This document shows positions 1 through 6,468 of a stretch of DNA of 11,903 bases, one piece after another. Each line of letters begins with the position of its first letter. Within the stretch, counting starts at the first letter, position 1. Source of the stretch: an uncultured Peptococcaceae bacterium (GTDB taxonomy: Bacteria > Bacillota > Limnochordia > Darwinibacteriales > Darwinibacteriaceae); NCBI GenBank assembly GCA_937988745.1, contig CALKAR010000017.1, positions 1 to 11,903 on the forward strand. The letters are read 5' to 3'. The translations under genes were made by a program, and so were the position numbers. The notes under the pieces were generated by a model. That model made no database searches and was not told the origin of the DNA. It worked only from the letters and a program-made list of their open reading frames with translations.

Positions 1-1
1 T

Positions 2-517
2 GCGAGCTTTGGCGCTTTTATGGAGCAGGACTGGCAGTACGAAACCGATCAGTTCCACCTCAACGCCACTGCGGTACACCGGCTCACCGGCGCAGCACTA
101 GAGCAAATGCTGCCCCGTAAATCCGGCGCTATCTGCAATGTGGGCTCAGCTGCGGGCAATGTGCCCATCCCGTATAACGCGACCTACGTGTTTACCAAGG
201 CTGGTGTAAATGCCTTTACCGAAGCACTGCACTACGAACTAAAGAAAACCGGAGTGACCTGCACTCTGCTCGCACCAGGACCTGTGCGCGATGCCGTCAT
301 TGCTGACTCTGAAAAGTCCATCGTGGACAAGGTAGTGCCAGACTTTTTATGGACTACCTACGAGTCCTGTTCCGAAGAAACCTTAAACGCCATGGCCAAG
401 AACCAGCGCCGCGTCGTACCCGGACCCCTATCAAAGGCGATGAATGTCGTCTCCCAGCTCCTTCCCACCCCAGCGTTAGCGCCGCTGATGGGCAAGTTTT
501 ACTCCAAGATGGGATAA
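2..517 (+). CDS. cmrA: Short-chain dehydrogenase/reductase, CmrA-like mycolate reductase (5' end outside window)
   Basis: This is the C-terminal part of a short-chain dehydrogenase/reductase, open from the first bases of the window to a TAA at 515-517, so the start and the Rossmann glycine motif are missing. The visible part carries the SDR active site: an Asn in an LNAT stretch, a Ser in NVGSAAG (bases 146-148) and the YxxxK pair in YVFTK (Tyr 185-187, Lys 197-199). The tail is hydrophobic and ends in a PLMGKFYSKMG segment. In C. glutamicum CmrA, and in its mycobacterial homologue Rv2509, this family reduces the beta-keto group of the newly condensed mycolic acid, and Rv2509 lies close to orn. 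The proximity to orn here supports the same assignment. General SDR membership is certain; mycolate reductase is an inference from sequence feel and neighbourhood. The gene converges on the symporter at 682-2238. Confidence 0.8.
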   Translation, partial: ASFGAFMEQDWQYETDQFHLNATAVHRLTGAALEQMLPRKSGAICNVGSAAGNVPIPYNATYVFTKAGVNAFTEALHYELKKTGVTCTLLAPGPVRDAVIADSEKSIVDKVVPDFLWTTYESCSEETLNAMAKNQRRVVPGPLSKAMNVVSQLLPTPALAPLMGKFYSKMG

Positions 518-532
518 ACCGCTCACTTCGTT

Positions 533-603
533 CTCGTTTTACGTGTGAGAATAACCTGCGCTCGTGTTTTACATAAGAGATGAATCTGCGCTTGTGTTAG
601 AAC
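533..603. repeat. Degenerate tandem repeat, about 30-nt unit, 2.4 copies
   Basis: Downstream of the cmrA-like stop codon a unit of about 28-30 nt recurs: 533-560, 561-590 and a partial third copy at 591-603. Each begins CTCG or CTTG, continues with TTTTA or TGTTA, and the two full units end in CTGCG. The copies have drifted (roughly two thirds identical), so this is an old or relaxed repeat. It is non-coding and sits just before the terminator hairpin. No function can be assigned. Confidence 0.5.
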
Positions 604-644
604 AAAAAGGGATCACTATGGAGTTTTTCCATAGTGATCCCTTT
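604..644. terminator. Bidirectional intrinsic terminator between convergent genes
   Basis: A perfect 16-bp inverted repeat pairs 606-621 with 629-644 around a 7-nt loop (622-628). On the - strand the stem is followed by a run of five T (604-608 on the + strand is AAAAA, part of which also pairs), which makes it a classical terminator for the symporter gene ending at 682. On the + strand the stem ends in TTT followed by a weaker T-rich stretch, so it probably also ends the cmrA-like transcript. Confidence 0.85.
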
Positions 645-681
645 GGTTTATACGAACAGTTCCACCGAATCAGTCAGGTTT

Positions 682-2238
682 TTACTCCTGAACTGGTGCA
701 GTTTCAGCTGGACGAGATACAGGTGCATTTCCGTACAACTCTGGATTTTGCAATTTACGCTTTTCCCAGAAAGTAGCGTTTTTGATTCCCAATGCCTCTG
801 GGTCGAACTGAGGATCTTTGCCCGCCTTCTTCTGCTCGTAGTAATCCTTCATCGCCTTGAGAGCTGGACCCTGAAGGATAATAATCCCGATGATATTGAG
901 CCATGCAGTAGCGCCAACACCGATATCTCCCAGTGCCCATGCAGCACCAGATGCAGAAGTTGCGCCAACTACAACGGAGGTAACAACGAGAACTCGCAAC
1001 ACCCAAATGATGCCGCGACGGACTTTAGAATTTGGAATCCATCGGTTGAAGTAGGCCAGGTTGGTCTCTGCCATGTAGTAGTACGCCAGCACAGTGGTAA
1101 AGGCGAAGAACATAATTGCTAGAGCCACGAAGCTTGGACCGAAACCAGAGAAGTGAGCATCCATACCTTCTTGCACGAATCCAGGTCCTACCGCAGTGTC
1201 AGAAGGCAGCATTTGACCTTCGTAGCGGATAGCACCATCTTCACTTTCGCCCTCGAACACGCGGTACATATCAGTAGAGATGATGATGAATGCAGTGGCG
1301 GAGCATACGAACAAGGTGTCAACGTAGACAGCGAATGCCTGAACAAAGCCCTGCTTTGCTGGGTGCGAAACTTCTGCTGCGGCAGCGTGCTGCGGACCAG
1401 TACCCTGACCAGCTTCATTGGAGTAGATACCGCGGCGAACACCCCACATGATAGCGACGCCCAGCATGCCTCCAAATCCAGCGTTCAGGTTGAATGCGGA
1501 GGTGAAAATCAGACTGAATACTTCAGGAATGTCCTGGTAATTAATGAACAGAATGATAAACGCAATAATGATGTAGATGGCTGCCATGAATGGAACCACC
1601 ATGGAAGCAAACGATGCAATACGCTTTACACCGCCGACAACAATAACCGCGAGGACGACTGCCAAAGTTACACCGGTGATGGTGGTGCTGATGCCCCAAG
1701 CATTTTCAACAGCAGAAGAAACACCGTTGGCCTGAATGCCTGGGAGGAAGTATGCAGTTGCCAAAATCATCGCGACTGCGAAGACAATGCCGTAAATCAG
1801 CATGAATGGAGCAGCCTTGGTGTGGGCGTACGCCTTTTCAATGTAGTAAGCCGGACCACCGCGGTACTCACCGGTATCCTTGTCCTGCTCTTTATAGATT
1901 TGAGCAAGAGTACATTCGATAAACGACGTTGCGGAGCCCAGCAATGCCACGGACCACATCCAAAAAACCGCGCCTGGGCCACCGAAAGCAATAGCGGTTG
2001 CAACACCCGCGATGTTGCCAACACCAACGCGTCCCGCCAATGACATCATGAGGGACTCAAAAGATGAGACACCATTCTCAGACCTTTCACCCCGCACAAG
2101 TTGCTTAAGCATGTCTGGGATACCACGGATCTGGATGAATTTAGTGACGATTGTGAAGTAGACGCCGGCCGCCAAGCAAAGGAAGACCAATGCTGGGGAC
2201 CAGATAACGCCGTTTAGCCAATCGAGTAAGGCTGCCAT
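682..2238 (-). CDS. Sodium:alanine/glycine symporter, AGCS family
   Basis: A 518-residue inner-membrane protein with many hydrophobic segments, of the alanine or glycine:cation symporter family (AGCS, as AlsT/DagA/AgcS). The family signature lies near residues 60-115, including SLAGRVGVGNIAGVA followed by GGPGAVFWMW, and a second conserved stretch contains the NAGFGGMLGVAIMWGVRRGIYS region and EAGQGTGP. Such proteins import alanine or glycine with Na+. An upstream in-frame ATG at 2343 would add 35 hydrophilic residues; the ATG at 2238 is preferred because AGGAG sits 6 bases upstream and the protein then starts like other family members. The length fits the family. The charged C-terminal tail after about residue 470 should be cytoplasmic. 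The gene is divergent from orn and ends at the hairpin 604-644. The exact substrate cannot be read from the sequence. Confidence 0.9.
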   Translation of the reverse strand: MAALLDWLNGVIWSPALVFLCLAAGVYFTIVTKFIQIRGIPDMLKQLVRGERSENGVSSFESLMMSLAGRVGVGNIAGVATAIAFGGPGAVFWMWSVALLGSATSFIECTLAQIYKEQDKDTGEYRGGPAYYIEKAYAHTKAAPFMLIYGIVFAVAMILATAYFLPGIQANGVSSAVENAWGISTTITGVTLAVVLAVIVVGGVKRIASFASMVVPFMAAIYIIIAFIILFINYQDIPEVFSLIFTSAFNLNAGFGGMLGVAIMWGVRRGIYSNEAGQGTGPQHAAAAEVSHPAKQGFVQAFAVYVDTLFVCSATAFIIISTDMYRVFEGESEDGAIRYEGQMLPSDTAVGPGFVQEGMDAHFSGFGPSFVALAIMFFAFTTVLAYYYMAETNLAYFNRWIPNSKVRRGIIWVLRVLVVTSVVVGATSASGAAWALGDIGVGATAWLNIIGIIILQGPALKAMKDYYEQKKAGKDPQFDPEALGIKNATFWEKRKLQNPELYGNAPVSRPAETAPVQE

Positions 2239-2438
2239 GAGGGCTCCTTTTGTTTGAGATTTTTCGCACACACCCAACGCGAAGGTTCGTGTCAGATGAG
2301 GAAAATTGTGCCCTATTTCCGTTGCCGAGGTGAACTGAATCACTCAATTTCTTTAAACGTTTTCACATCATTAATTCATTTATTCGACAGAAATTGAAGC
2401 TACCAGCAATGTTAACCAACTCACAAAATTAGCGAACT

Positions 2439-2468
2439 TTGCAAAACTCCCTATTTCAGGGGTAGTAA
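2439..2468 (+). promoter_or_regulatory. Candidate orn promoter
   Basis: TTGCAA at 2439-2444 and TAGTAA at 2463-2468 are separated by 18 bp and would start transcription about 25 bases before the ATG at 2503. The -10 match is only partial. The 264-bp divergent region 2239-2502 must also hold the symporter promoter, but no clear -35/-10 pair for it was found. Confidence 0.3.
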
Positions 2469-2502
2469 ATCCAGCGTGATGCCAGCGGTTAAGATAGCTT
2501 TC

Positions 2503-3141
2503 ATGACTTCTTCTCAAACCCCTGCCAAATATGACCGCCTCGTGTGGATCGATCTGGAAATGACCGGGCTCGATCCCAAGCGCCACACCATTGTGGAAAT
2601 CGCCGCAATCATCACCGACGCGGACCTCAATGTGGTCGGCGAGGGGCTTGATATCGTCATCCACGCCACCGACGAAGAACTGGCCCAAATGGATGACTTT
2701 GTTACCAACATGCACAATTCCTCTGGCCTGACAGAAGAAATCAAGGCCGCAACCACAACGCTGGCGGAGGCCGAAACCGCGATTCTGGAACTCATCGAAA
2801 AGCACTGCGCCCCTGAACATCCCGCGCCATTGGCCGGCAATTCTATTGCCACCGACCGCGCGTTTATCCGCGAATACATGCCGCGTCTTGACGAAGCGCT
2901 GCACTATCGCATGATTGATGTCTCCACCATCAAAGAACTCGCCCGCCGTTGGCACCCACGCGCGTACTTCAACCAGCCCGACAAGGGCCTTGCCCACCGG
3001 GCGCTGGCCGATATCGTCGAATCAATCCGCGAGCTGGACTACTACCGCCGCTCGGTATTCCGCACCGACGAGGGCCCAACCTCGACTGAAGCAACCGAAG
3101 CAGCCAAGGAATCAAACGCTGCCTACCAGGCGTTTTTGTAA
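2503..3141 (+). CDS. orn: Oligoribonuclease (DEDDh 3'-5' exoribonuclease)
   Basis: A 212-residue protein matching oligoribonuclease, which degrades 2-5-nt RNAs, including pGpG, to mononucleotides in the cytoplasm. The DEDDh catalytic set is complete: D17 and E19 in WIDLEMTGLD, D118 in GNSIATDRAF, and H165 with D170 in KGLAHRALADI. The strings HYRMIDVSTIKEL and FNQPDKGL are typical of the family. Alternative starts at 2476 (GTG) and 2479 (ATG) would add eight or nine residues; none of the starts has a strong Shine-Dalgarno sequence, and 2503 is chosen because it fits the candidate promoter and the usual short N-terminus. The C-terminal tail after about residue 185 is poorly conserved and rich in Glu, Thr and Ala, as in other actinobacterial Orn proteins. 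tRNA-His follows on the same strand, an arrangement also seen in mycobacteria. Confidence 0.95.
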   Translation: MTSSQTPAKYDRLVWIDLEMTGLDPKRHTIVEIAAIITDADLNVVGEGLDIVIHATDEELAQMDDFVTNMHNSSGLTEEIKAATTTLAEAETAILELIEKHCAPEHPAPLAGNSIATDRAFIREYMPRLDEALHYRMIDVSTIKELARRWHPRAYFNQPDKGLAHRALADIVESIRELDYYRRSVFRTDEGPTSTEATEAAKESNAAYQAFL

Positions 3142-3142
3142 T

Positions 3143-3170
3143 TTCGACTTCGTGAGTTAGTCTTTAATAC
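3143..3170 (+). promoter_or_regulatory. Candidate tRNA-His promoter
   Basis: TTCGAC at 3143-3148 and TAATAC at 3165-3170 are 16 bp apart and lie about 20 bases before the mature tRNA 5' end. The -35 match is modest, so co-transcription with orn is also possible. Confidence 0.4.
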
Positions 3171-3190
3171 GCTGCTTCAGAGCAGCAATG

Positions 3191-3263
3191 GTGGCTGTAG
3201 TTCAGCTGGTAGAGCACCAGGTTGTGATCCTGGGTGTCGCGGGTTCGAGCCCCGTCAGCCACC
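3191..3263 (+). tRNA. tRNA-His (GTG anticodon)
   Basis: A full cloverleaf is visible. Acceptor stem GTGGCTG (3191-3197) pairs with CAGCCAC (3256-3262). The anticodon stem CCAGG/CCTGG (3217-3221 with 3229-3233) encloses the loop TTGTGAT with anticodon GTG at 3224-3226. The T loop TTCGAGC is present in GCGGGTTCGAGCCCCGT. The base before the stem is G (3190) and the discriminator is C (3263), which together give the extra G-1:C73 pair specific to histidine tRNA. The bases after 3263 are CCG, so the CCA end is not encoded. Confidence 0.98.
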
Positions 3264-3269
3264 CCGAAT

Positions 3270-3306
3270 AATCCCCTTACCTGCACAAACAGGTTGGGGG
3301 ATTTTT
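3270..3306 (+). terminator. Intrinsic terminator of tRNA-His
   Basis: AATCCCC (3270-3276) pairs with GGGGATT (3297-3303) and ACCTG (3279-3283) with CAGGT (3290-3294), with a small internal loop of two bases on each side and a 6-nt apical loop. The stem runs into TTTTT at 3302-3306. It lies seven bases after the tRNA. Confidence 0.9.
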
Positions 3307-3493
3307 ACATTTTCAGCCGCCTACGCTTTAACCTACGCTTAAGGTTCGGTTTTTCACTGTTCCGCCTCGCCCCCAAAGGCCGCAGCAACGCCGCCATGGC
3401 CACGCCAGCGCCCCCACGCCGCTAAGCCCATTCTACCGCCTGAGGCAGCCCTACAACACCCTGCCACCCTTCCCCCTGTGCCCCCTTCTCCCC
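3307..3493. other. Gene-free C-rich interval after tRNA-His
   Basis: No coding sequence is supported here. The start holds two direct copies of CCTACGCTT 12 bases apart (3320-3328 and 3332-3340) and a weak 5-bp hairpin (3330-3334 with 3342-3346) followed by a short T run. The rest, to 3493, is strongly C-rich on the + strand, with long cytosine runs and in-frame stops. It ends abruptly where the musK-derived duplication begins. It may be debris of a rearrangement, but nothing recognisable remains. Confidence 0.5.
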
Positions 3494-3595
3494 GCTCCGA
3501 ACACCGCGCCTGCTCCGGGCAGTGTTTTCCACGCACGCATCGTGGAGGGCGGCCAGCACAACTTCTCGGCGTCGACTGGCAAGCGCCTCCCTTAA
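3494..3595 (+). pseudogene. 3'-end fragment of the ABC ATPase gene musK
   Basis: These bases encode, in frame, the last 33 residues of the ATPase at 9491-10621 (residues 344-376, from APNTAPAPGS to GKRLP) and its TAA stop. They are identical base for base to the intact gene but lie on the opposite strand. There is no start codon, no ATPase domain and no in-frame homology upstream of 3494, where the sequence turns into unrelated C-rich DNA. It is a fragment, not a functional gene. The perfect identity, which continues past the stop to 3606, means the copying was recent or the copies are kept identical by gene conversion. Confidence 0.9.
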
Positions 3596-3606
3596 GCCCG
3601 CGTACC
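3494..3606 (+). repeat. 113-bp inverted duplication, left copy
   Basis: Identical over 113 of 113 bases to the reverse complement of 9480-9592. The flanks diverge at once on both sides: before 3494 the left copy has CCCC where the right copy has the rest of musK, and after 3606 it runs into CACTGGGACATG, the start of the small ORF. The two copies point toward each other and enclose 5873 bp. Confidence 0.97.
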
Positions 3607-3615
3607 CACTGGGAC

Positions 3616-3750
3616 ATGCTGCGCGAGCGCCGCTCCATTGAGGAGTTGGATGAACTCTTGACCGAGCGCATCGAGAATCTGCGTTCTCGTCGCCGCGCGG
3701 CTGCCCGTCTGCTCAAGGAGCAGAAGGCGCAGGAGGAAGGCGAAGCTTAA
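3616..3750 (+). CDS. Small charged helical protein, unknown function
   Basis: A 44-residue ORF starting at ATG 3616. It is rich in Arg, Glu and Leu, with the pattern RERRSIEELDELLTERIENL followed by an Arg/Ala-rich stretch and an acidic end, so it would form one amphipathic helix, perhaps a coiled coil. The codon pattern looks genuine and a strong terminator follows 30 bases after the stop. No good Shine-Dalgarno sequence precedes the ATG. The reading frame stays open upstream (THWD just before the Met) into the duplicated musK tail, so the original N-terminus may have been lost at the duplication junction at 3606. I do not recognise a family. It could be a real small protein, a truncated one, or a chance ORF. 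Confidence 0.5.
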   Translation: MLRERRSIEELDELLTERIENLRSRRRAAARLLKEQKAQEEGEA

Positions 3751-3779
3751 AGAGCTTCTAGGAAGCCCACAAAGACCAC

Positions 3780-3830
3780 AGGGTAGTGGTTCCACGATGA
3801 CGTGGATACCACTACCCTATTTCTCGTTTT
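3780..3830. terminator. Bidirectional intrinsic terminator after small ORF and musI
   Basis: A long stem pairs 3780-3796 with 3801-3818 (17 base pairs, a single bulged T at 3807, 4-nt loop ATGA). On the + strand it is followed by ATTTCTCGTTTT. On the - strand the stem is followed by a moderately T-rich stretch. It sits between the convergent small ORF and musI and should end both transcripts. Confidence 0.85.
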
Positions 3831-3852
3831 AGGCCAGCTGGCGCGCACCGCG

Positions 3853-4494
3853 TTATGCAGAGGGGCTATCGGGCGTTTGCGAATTGAGTTCGGGCCACTG
3901 CAGCACTAGCTCGGCGAGATAGACCGCGAGAGCCGGGCCGAGCACTGCGAGGAAGAACAGGTAGCCTCCCCACTGCGCTGGGAAAAAGACGGGGTACAAA
4001 ACAAGCACTATGCCAGGCAATATTGCCAAAAGAGTACGCGGTAGGTGCCCTACCGCCTTCATCATGGCCTGTGTGATTCTTTGGCGGAAGCCGAGCCCCG
4101 GTGCATCGAGATGGAAGAACCATACGCTGACAGAGCCCAATACGATAAGCCCCGAGATCAAGGCTGCGCGCAGTATCAGGCCCATTGAACCCAGATCTGC
4201 CTTGGCAATGATAGCGAATTCATACGCGGCTAAGGCGGCGACGGCGAGGGAAATGAGCCACCATGCGGTGTTGACCCCGGGACGCGTCAAAAGGCCCCGA
4301 ACGAAGGCCGAGCCGCGGCGAGAACCTTCCTCGCGGACCATCTGGCCGGTCACCGCGTGGGCTGTGCGCAAGGACATTCCCCCGGTGAATACGGGAAAGC
4401 ACGTTATCACCAAGAGAACATTCACGATGACTAGGTCAGCGAAGAGGCTCAGAGCAGCATAGAACTTCGATTCGGGGCCGAGTATGCGATTCAT
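3853..4494 (-). CDS. musI: MusI-like accessory membrane protein of maltose ABC transporter (DUF624)
   Basis: A 213-residue membrane protein with about five hydrophobic segments (near residues 17-36, 77-97, 106-128, 155-172 and 177-197). The N-terminal pattern, DLVIVNVLLVITCFPVFTGG followed by a basic MVREEGSRRGSAF stretch, is typical of the DUF624 family, whose genes usually lie beside sugar ABC permeases. In C. glutamicum the homologue MusI is needed for maltose uptake by MusEFGK2I, although it is neither a standard permease nor an ATPase; its molecular role is unclear. Here the ATG lies 22 bases after the musG stop, so the gene is the last of the musF-musG-musI operon and ends at the hairpin 3780-3818. 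Family and context agree well; the symbol is transferred by homology and gene order. Confidence 0.85.
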   Translation of the reverse strand: MNRILGPESKFYAALSLFADLVIVNVLLVITCFPVFTGGMSLRTAHAVTGQMVREEGSRRGSAFVRGLLTRPGVNTAWWLISLAVAALAAYEFAIIAKADLGSMGLILRAALISGLIVLGSVSVWFFHLDAPGLGFRQRITQAMMKAVGHLPRTLLAILPGIVLVLYPVFFPAQWGGYLFFLAVLGPALAVYLAELVLQWPELNSQTPDSPSA

Positions 4495-4516
4495 GGTTTT
4501 AACCTATCGCAACCTT

Positions 4517-5431
4517 TTAACCCTTCACGGCACCGGCAGCCACACCTTCGATGATGTGCCTCTGCGTGGAGAAGTAGAAGATGACGATGGGGATGATGGC
4601 CAAGACCAGCATGGCCATCATGGCACCCATATCGCGGTTACCGTTGGAGCCAACGAAGGATTGGATGACCACCGGGATGGTCTTGTATCGCGTGGACAGG
4701 CCAATGACCAAGTATGGCAGCAGGTAGTCGTTCCACACCCACATGGCATTGAGAATGGCCACGGTGATGGCAGTTGGCTTGAGCATAGGCCAGACTACCC
4801 GGAAGTAGTTCTGGAGCGGACCACAGCCGTCGATCATCGCAGCTTCCTCAACATCCAGAGGAATGGACTTGACGAAGCCCGCAAACATGAACACCGACAG
4901 ACCGGAACCGAAACCGAGGTAGAGCACCACGATGCCGATCGGGTTGTTGAGGTGGAGCATGTCTGCAATCTTGACCGTCGGGAACATGACCATCTGGAAG
5001 GGGATGATCATGGAGACCACGAAGAGGTAGTACAGAAGGTTTGTCCACCAGGTCTTGACGCGCGTGATGTAGTAGGCGGTCATCGCGGAGAAGAACACGA
5101 TGACGATGACGGAGAGGATCGTGATGATGAAGGACCACAATGTGGCCTCCAAGAAGCCCTGCTTGGTCAAGCCCACCATGAAGTTCTCGAAGCCGACCCA
5201 GGTTTCACCGATGGGAAGGGAGAAAGGATCGGAGGAGATGGCGAACTTGGACTTAAAGGAGTTGATGAAGATGAAGAGGATCGGCCCCAAGAAGACGATG
5301 GTGAAGAACGCCAGAATGGCGTAGACCACGAACTTGGCGCTGCCAGACATGTGGGTCTTATTATCCGAGGGAAGCTGGTGATCCTTCTTCTTCGAGGCCG
5401 GAGCGGCCTGCGCTGAAGTGCTGGTAGTCAT
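4517..5431 (-). CDS. musG: Sugar ABC transporter permease, MalG-type (MusG)
   Basis: A 304-residue integral membrane permease of the MalG/carbohydrate CUT1 class. After a polar N-terminus of about 30 residues it has six hydrophobic segments. The cytoplasmic EAA loop that docks on the ATPase is clear at residues 195-219 (EEAAMIDGCGPLQNYFRVVW then PMLKP). It pairs with MusF to form the membrane channel. The ATG at 5431 lies only 3 bases after the musF stop, so translation is probably coupled. Substrate specificity cannot be read from the permease; maltose is inferred from the match in gene order with the C. glutamicum mus locus. Confidence 0.93.
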   Translation of the reverse strand: MTTSTSAQAAPASKKKDHQLPSDNKTHMSGSAKFVVYAILAFFTIVFLGPILFIFINSFKSKFAISSDPFSLPIGETWVGFENFMVGLTKQGFLEATLWSFIITILSVIVIVFFSAMTAYYITRVKTWWTNLLYYLFVVSMIIPFQMVMFPTVKIADMLHLNNPIGIVVLYLGFGSGLSVFMFAGFVKSIPLDVEEAAMIDGCGPLQNYFRVVWPMLKPTAITVAILNAMWVWNDYLLPYLVIGLSTRYKTIPVVIQSFVGSNGNRDMGAMMAMLVLAIIPIVIFYFSTQRHIIEGVAAGAVKG

Positions 5432-5434
5432 AAC

Positions 5435-6280
5435 TTAAGCCTCGATTTCCTTGGAGCGGGTCGCGCGCAGCTGGAAGTACGCGATGACGACCACAACGAC
5501 GACGAAGATAACGGCCTTGGCCTGACCGACGCCCTCGACATTCATACGGTTAAACAGCGTGTTGACGATGTTGAGCGCCACCATCTCAGTTTGCCCGCCA
5601 GGAGCGCCGTTGGTCAGCGCCAGGTTCTGGTCGAAGAGCTTAAAGGAGTTCGACAAAGTCAAAAAGAGGCAGATGGTGATGGATGGCATGACCATCGGAA
5701 TAGTGACGTGCCGCAGCATCTCCCACTTGTTGACGCCGTCGAGTTCGGCAGCCTCAATGAGCTCTGGTGGGACGTTTTGCAGGCCGGCGATGTAAATGAT
5801 CATCATGTAGCCGATGAGCTGCCAGTTAAGTAGCATGATGAGGCCGGCGTAGCCGAATTTCCAGTCCGCGCTAATAGTCGTGGCATAGTGCGAAAGCACG
5901 GCGTTGATCATGGTCTGCCAGGTATAACCCAGCACAATGCCGCCGATAAGGTTCGGCATAAAGAAGACTGTGCGGAAAAAGTTGGTACCGCGGAGTTTGC
6001 GGGTCAGCAACCACGCCAAGAGGAAGGCGAAGATGTTGACTGTGATCACGGAGACGATGACCACGAGGACGGTGAAACCGAAGGCTGAGATGAAACCTTC
6101 GCGTTGGGAGAAAGCTTTGACGTAGTTGTCTATGCCAACCCACTTGGTGTTGGTGATAGTGGTGAACTTCGTAAAGGAGAGGAAGAAACCCACGATGAAC
6201 GGCACCAAGAAGGCAATCATGAATGCCAGAAGGGTGGGCAAGACAAAGACTGGGAAGTACTTCTTCAGCGTTGCTTGCAT
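5435..6280 (-). CDS. musF: Sugar ABC transporter permease, MalF-type (MusF)
   Basis: A 281-residue permease of the MalF/UgpA class with six hydrophobic segments. The EAA loop is at about residues 173-200 (ELIEAAELDGVNKWEMLRHV then TIPMVMP), which contacts the Q-loop region of the ATPase. The string FFRTVFFMPNLIGGIVLGYTW shortly before it is typical of the family. It is shorter than enterobacterial MalF because it lacks the large periplasmic domain, as is usual in Gram-positives. The ATG at 6280 is preceded by a weak AAGG. musF heads the tight musF-musG-musI group and is separated from musE by a 188-bp hairpin-bearing spacer. Confidence 0.93.
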   Translation of the reverse strand: MQATLKKYFPVFVLPTLLAFMIAFLVPFIVGFFLSFTKFTTITNTKWVGIDNYVKAFSQREGFISAFGFTVLVVIVSVITVNIFAFLLAWLLTRKLRGTNFFRTVFFMPNLIGGIVLGYTWQTMINAVLSHYATTISADWKFGYAGLIMLLNWQLIGYMMIIYIAGLQNVPPELIEAAELDGVNKWEMLRHVTIPMVMPSITICLFLTLSNSFKLFDQNLALTNGAPGGQTEMVALNIVNTLFNRMNVEGVGQAKAVIFVVVVVVIAYFQLRATRSKEIEA

Positions 6281-6369
6281 GGTGGTGAAACCTTAATTTC
6301 AGGTGGTGCCACACGTTTCCCAGCGGGGAAGGCGGTGAGGAGAGGAGGCTGAGGATGTGGAATAACTGC

Positions 6370-6453
6370 TCGCGCACAAGCTCGCGACGCGGGCCACAAC
6401 CCTCACCTACTCCCCTCCCCGCCCTCCGCTATTGGAAGGAGTGTGGCGAGGGG
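6370..6453 (-). promoter_or_regulatory. Hairpin-bearing musE-musF intercistronic region
   Basis: Two inverted repeats lie in the spacer between musE and musF. A long imperfect stem pairs 6412-6427 with 6438-6453 (13 of 16 positions complementary, 10-nt loop). A second, shorter stem pairs TCGCG (6370-6374) with CGCGA (6383-6387). Neither is followed by a T run in the transcribed direction, so a full terminator is unlikely. By analogy with the malE-malF spacer of enterobacteria, such structures could stabilise the upstream musE message and give an excess of binding protein over permeases; that role is inference. Confidence 0.5.
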
Positions 6454-6468
6454 GACGGGAATAGAGCT

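Noticed and set aside
533..603. CRISPR array
   Set aside because: Units are contiguous and degenerate with no spacers, and no cas gene is nearby.
1153..2043. A 296-codon frame on the + strand opposite the alanine symporter
   Set aside because: Shadow of a well-supported AGCS gene; Cys- and Asn-rich translation without any motif.
4484..5416. A 310-codon His/Asp-rich frame opposite musG
   Set aside because: The His/Asp/Glu-rich composition is the usual reverse-strand shadow of a membrane permease gene.
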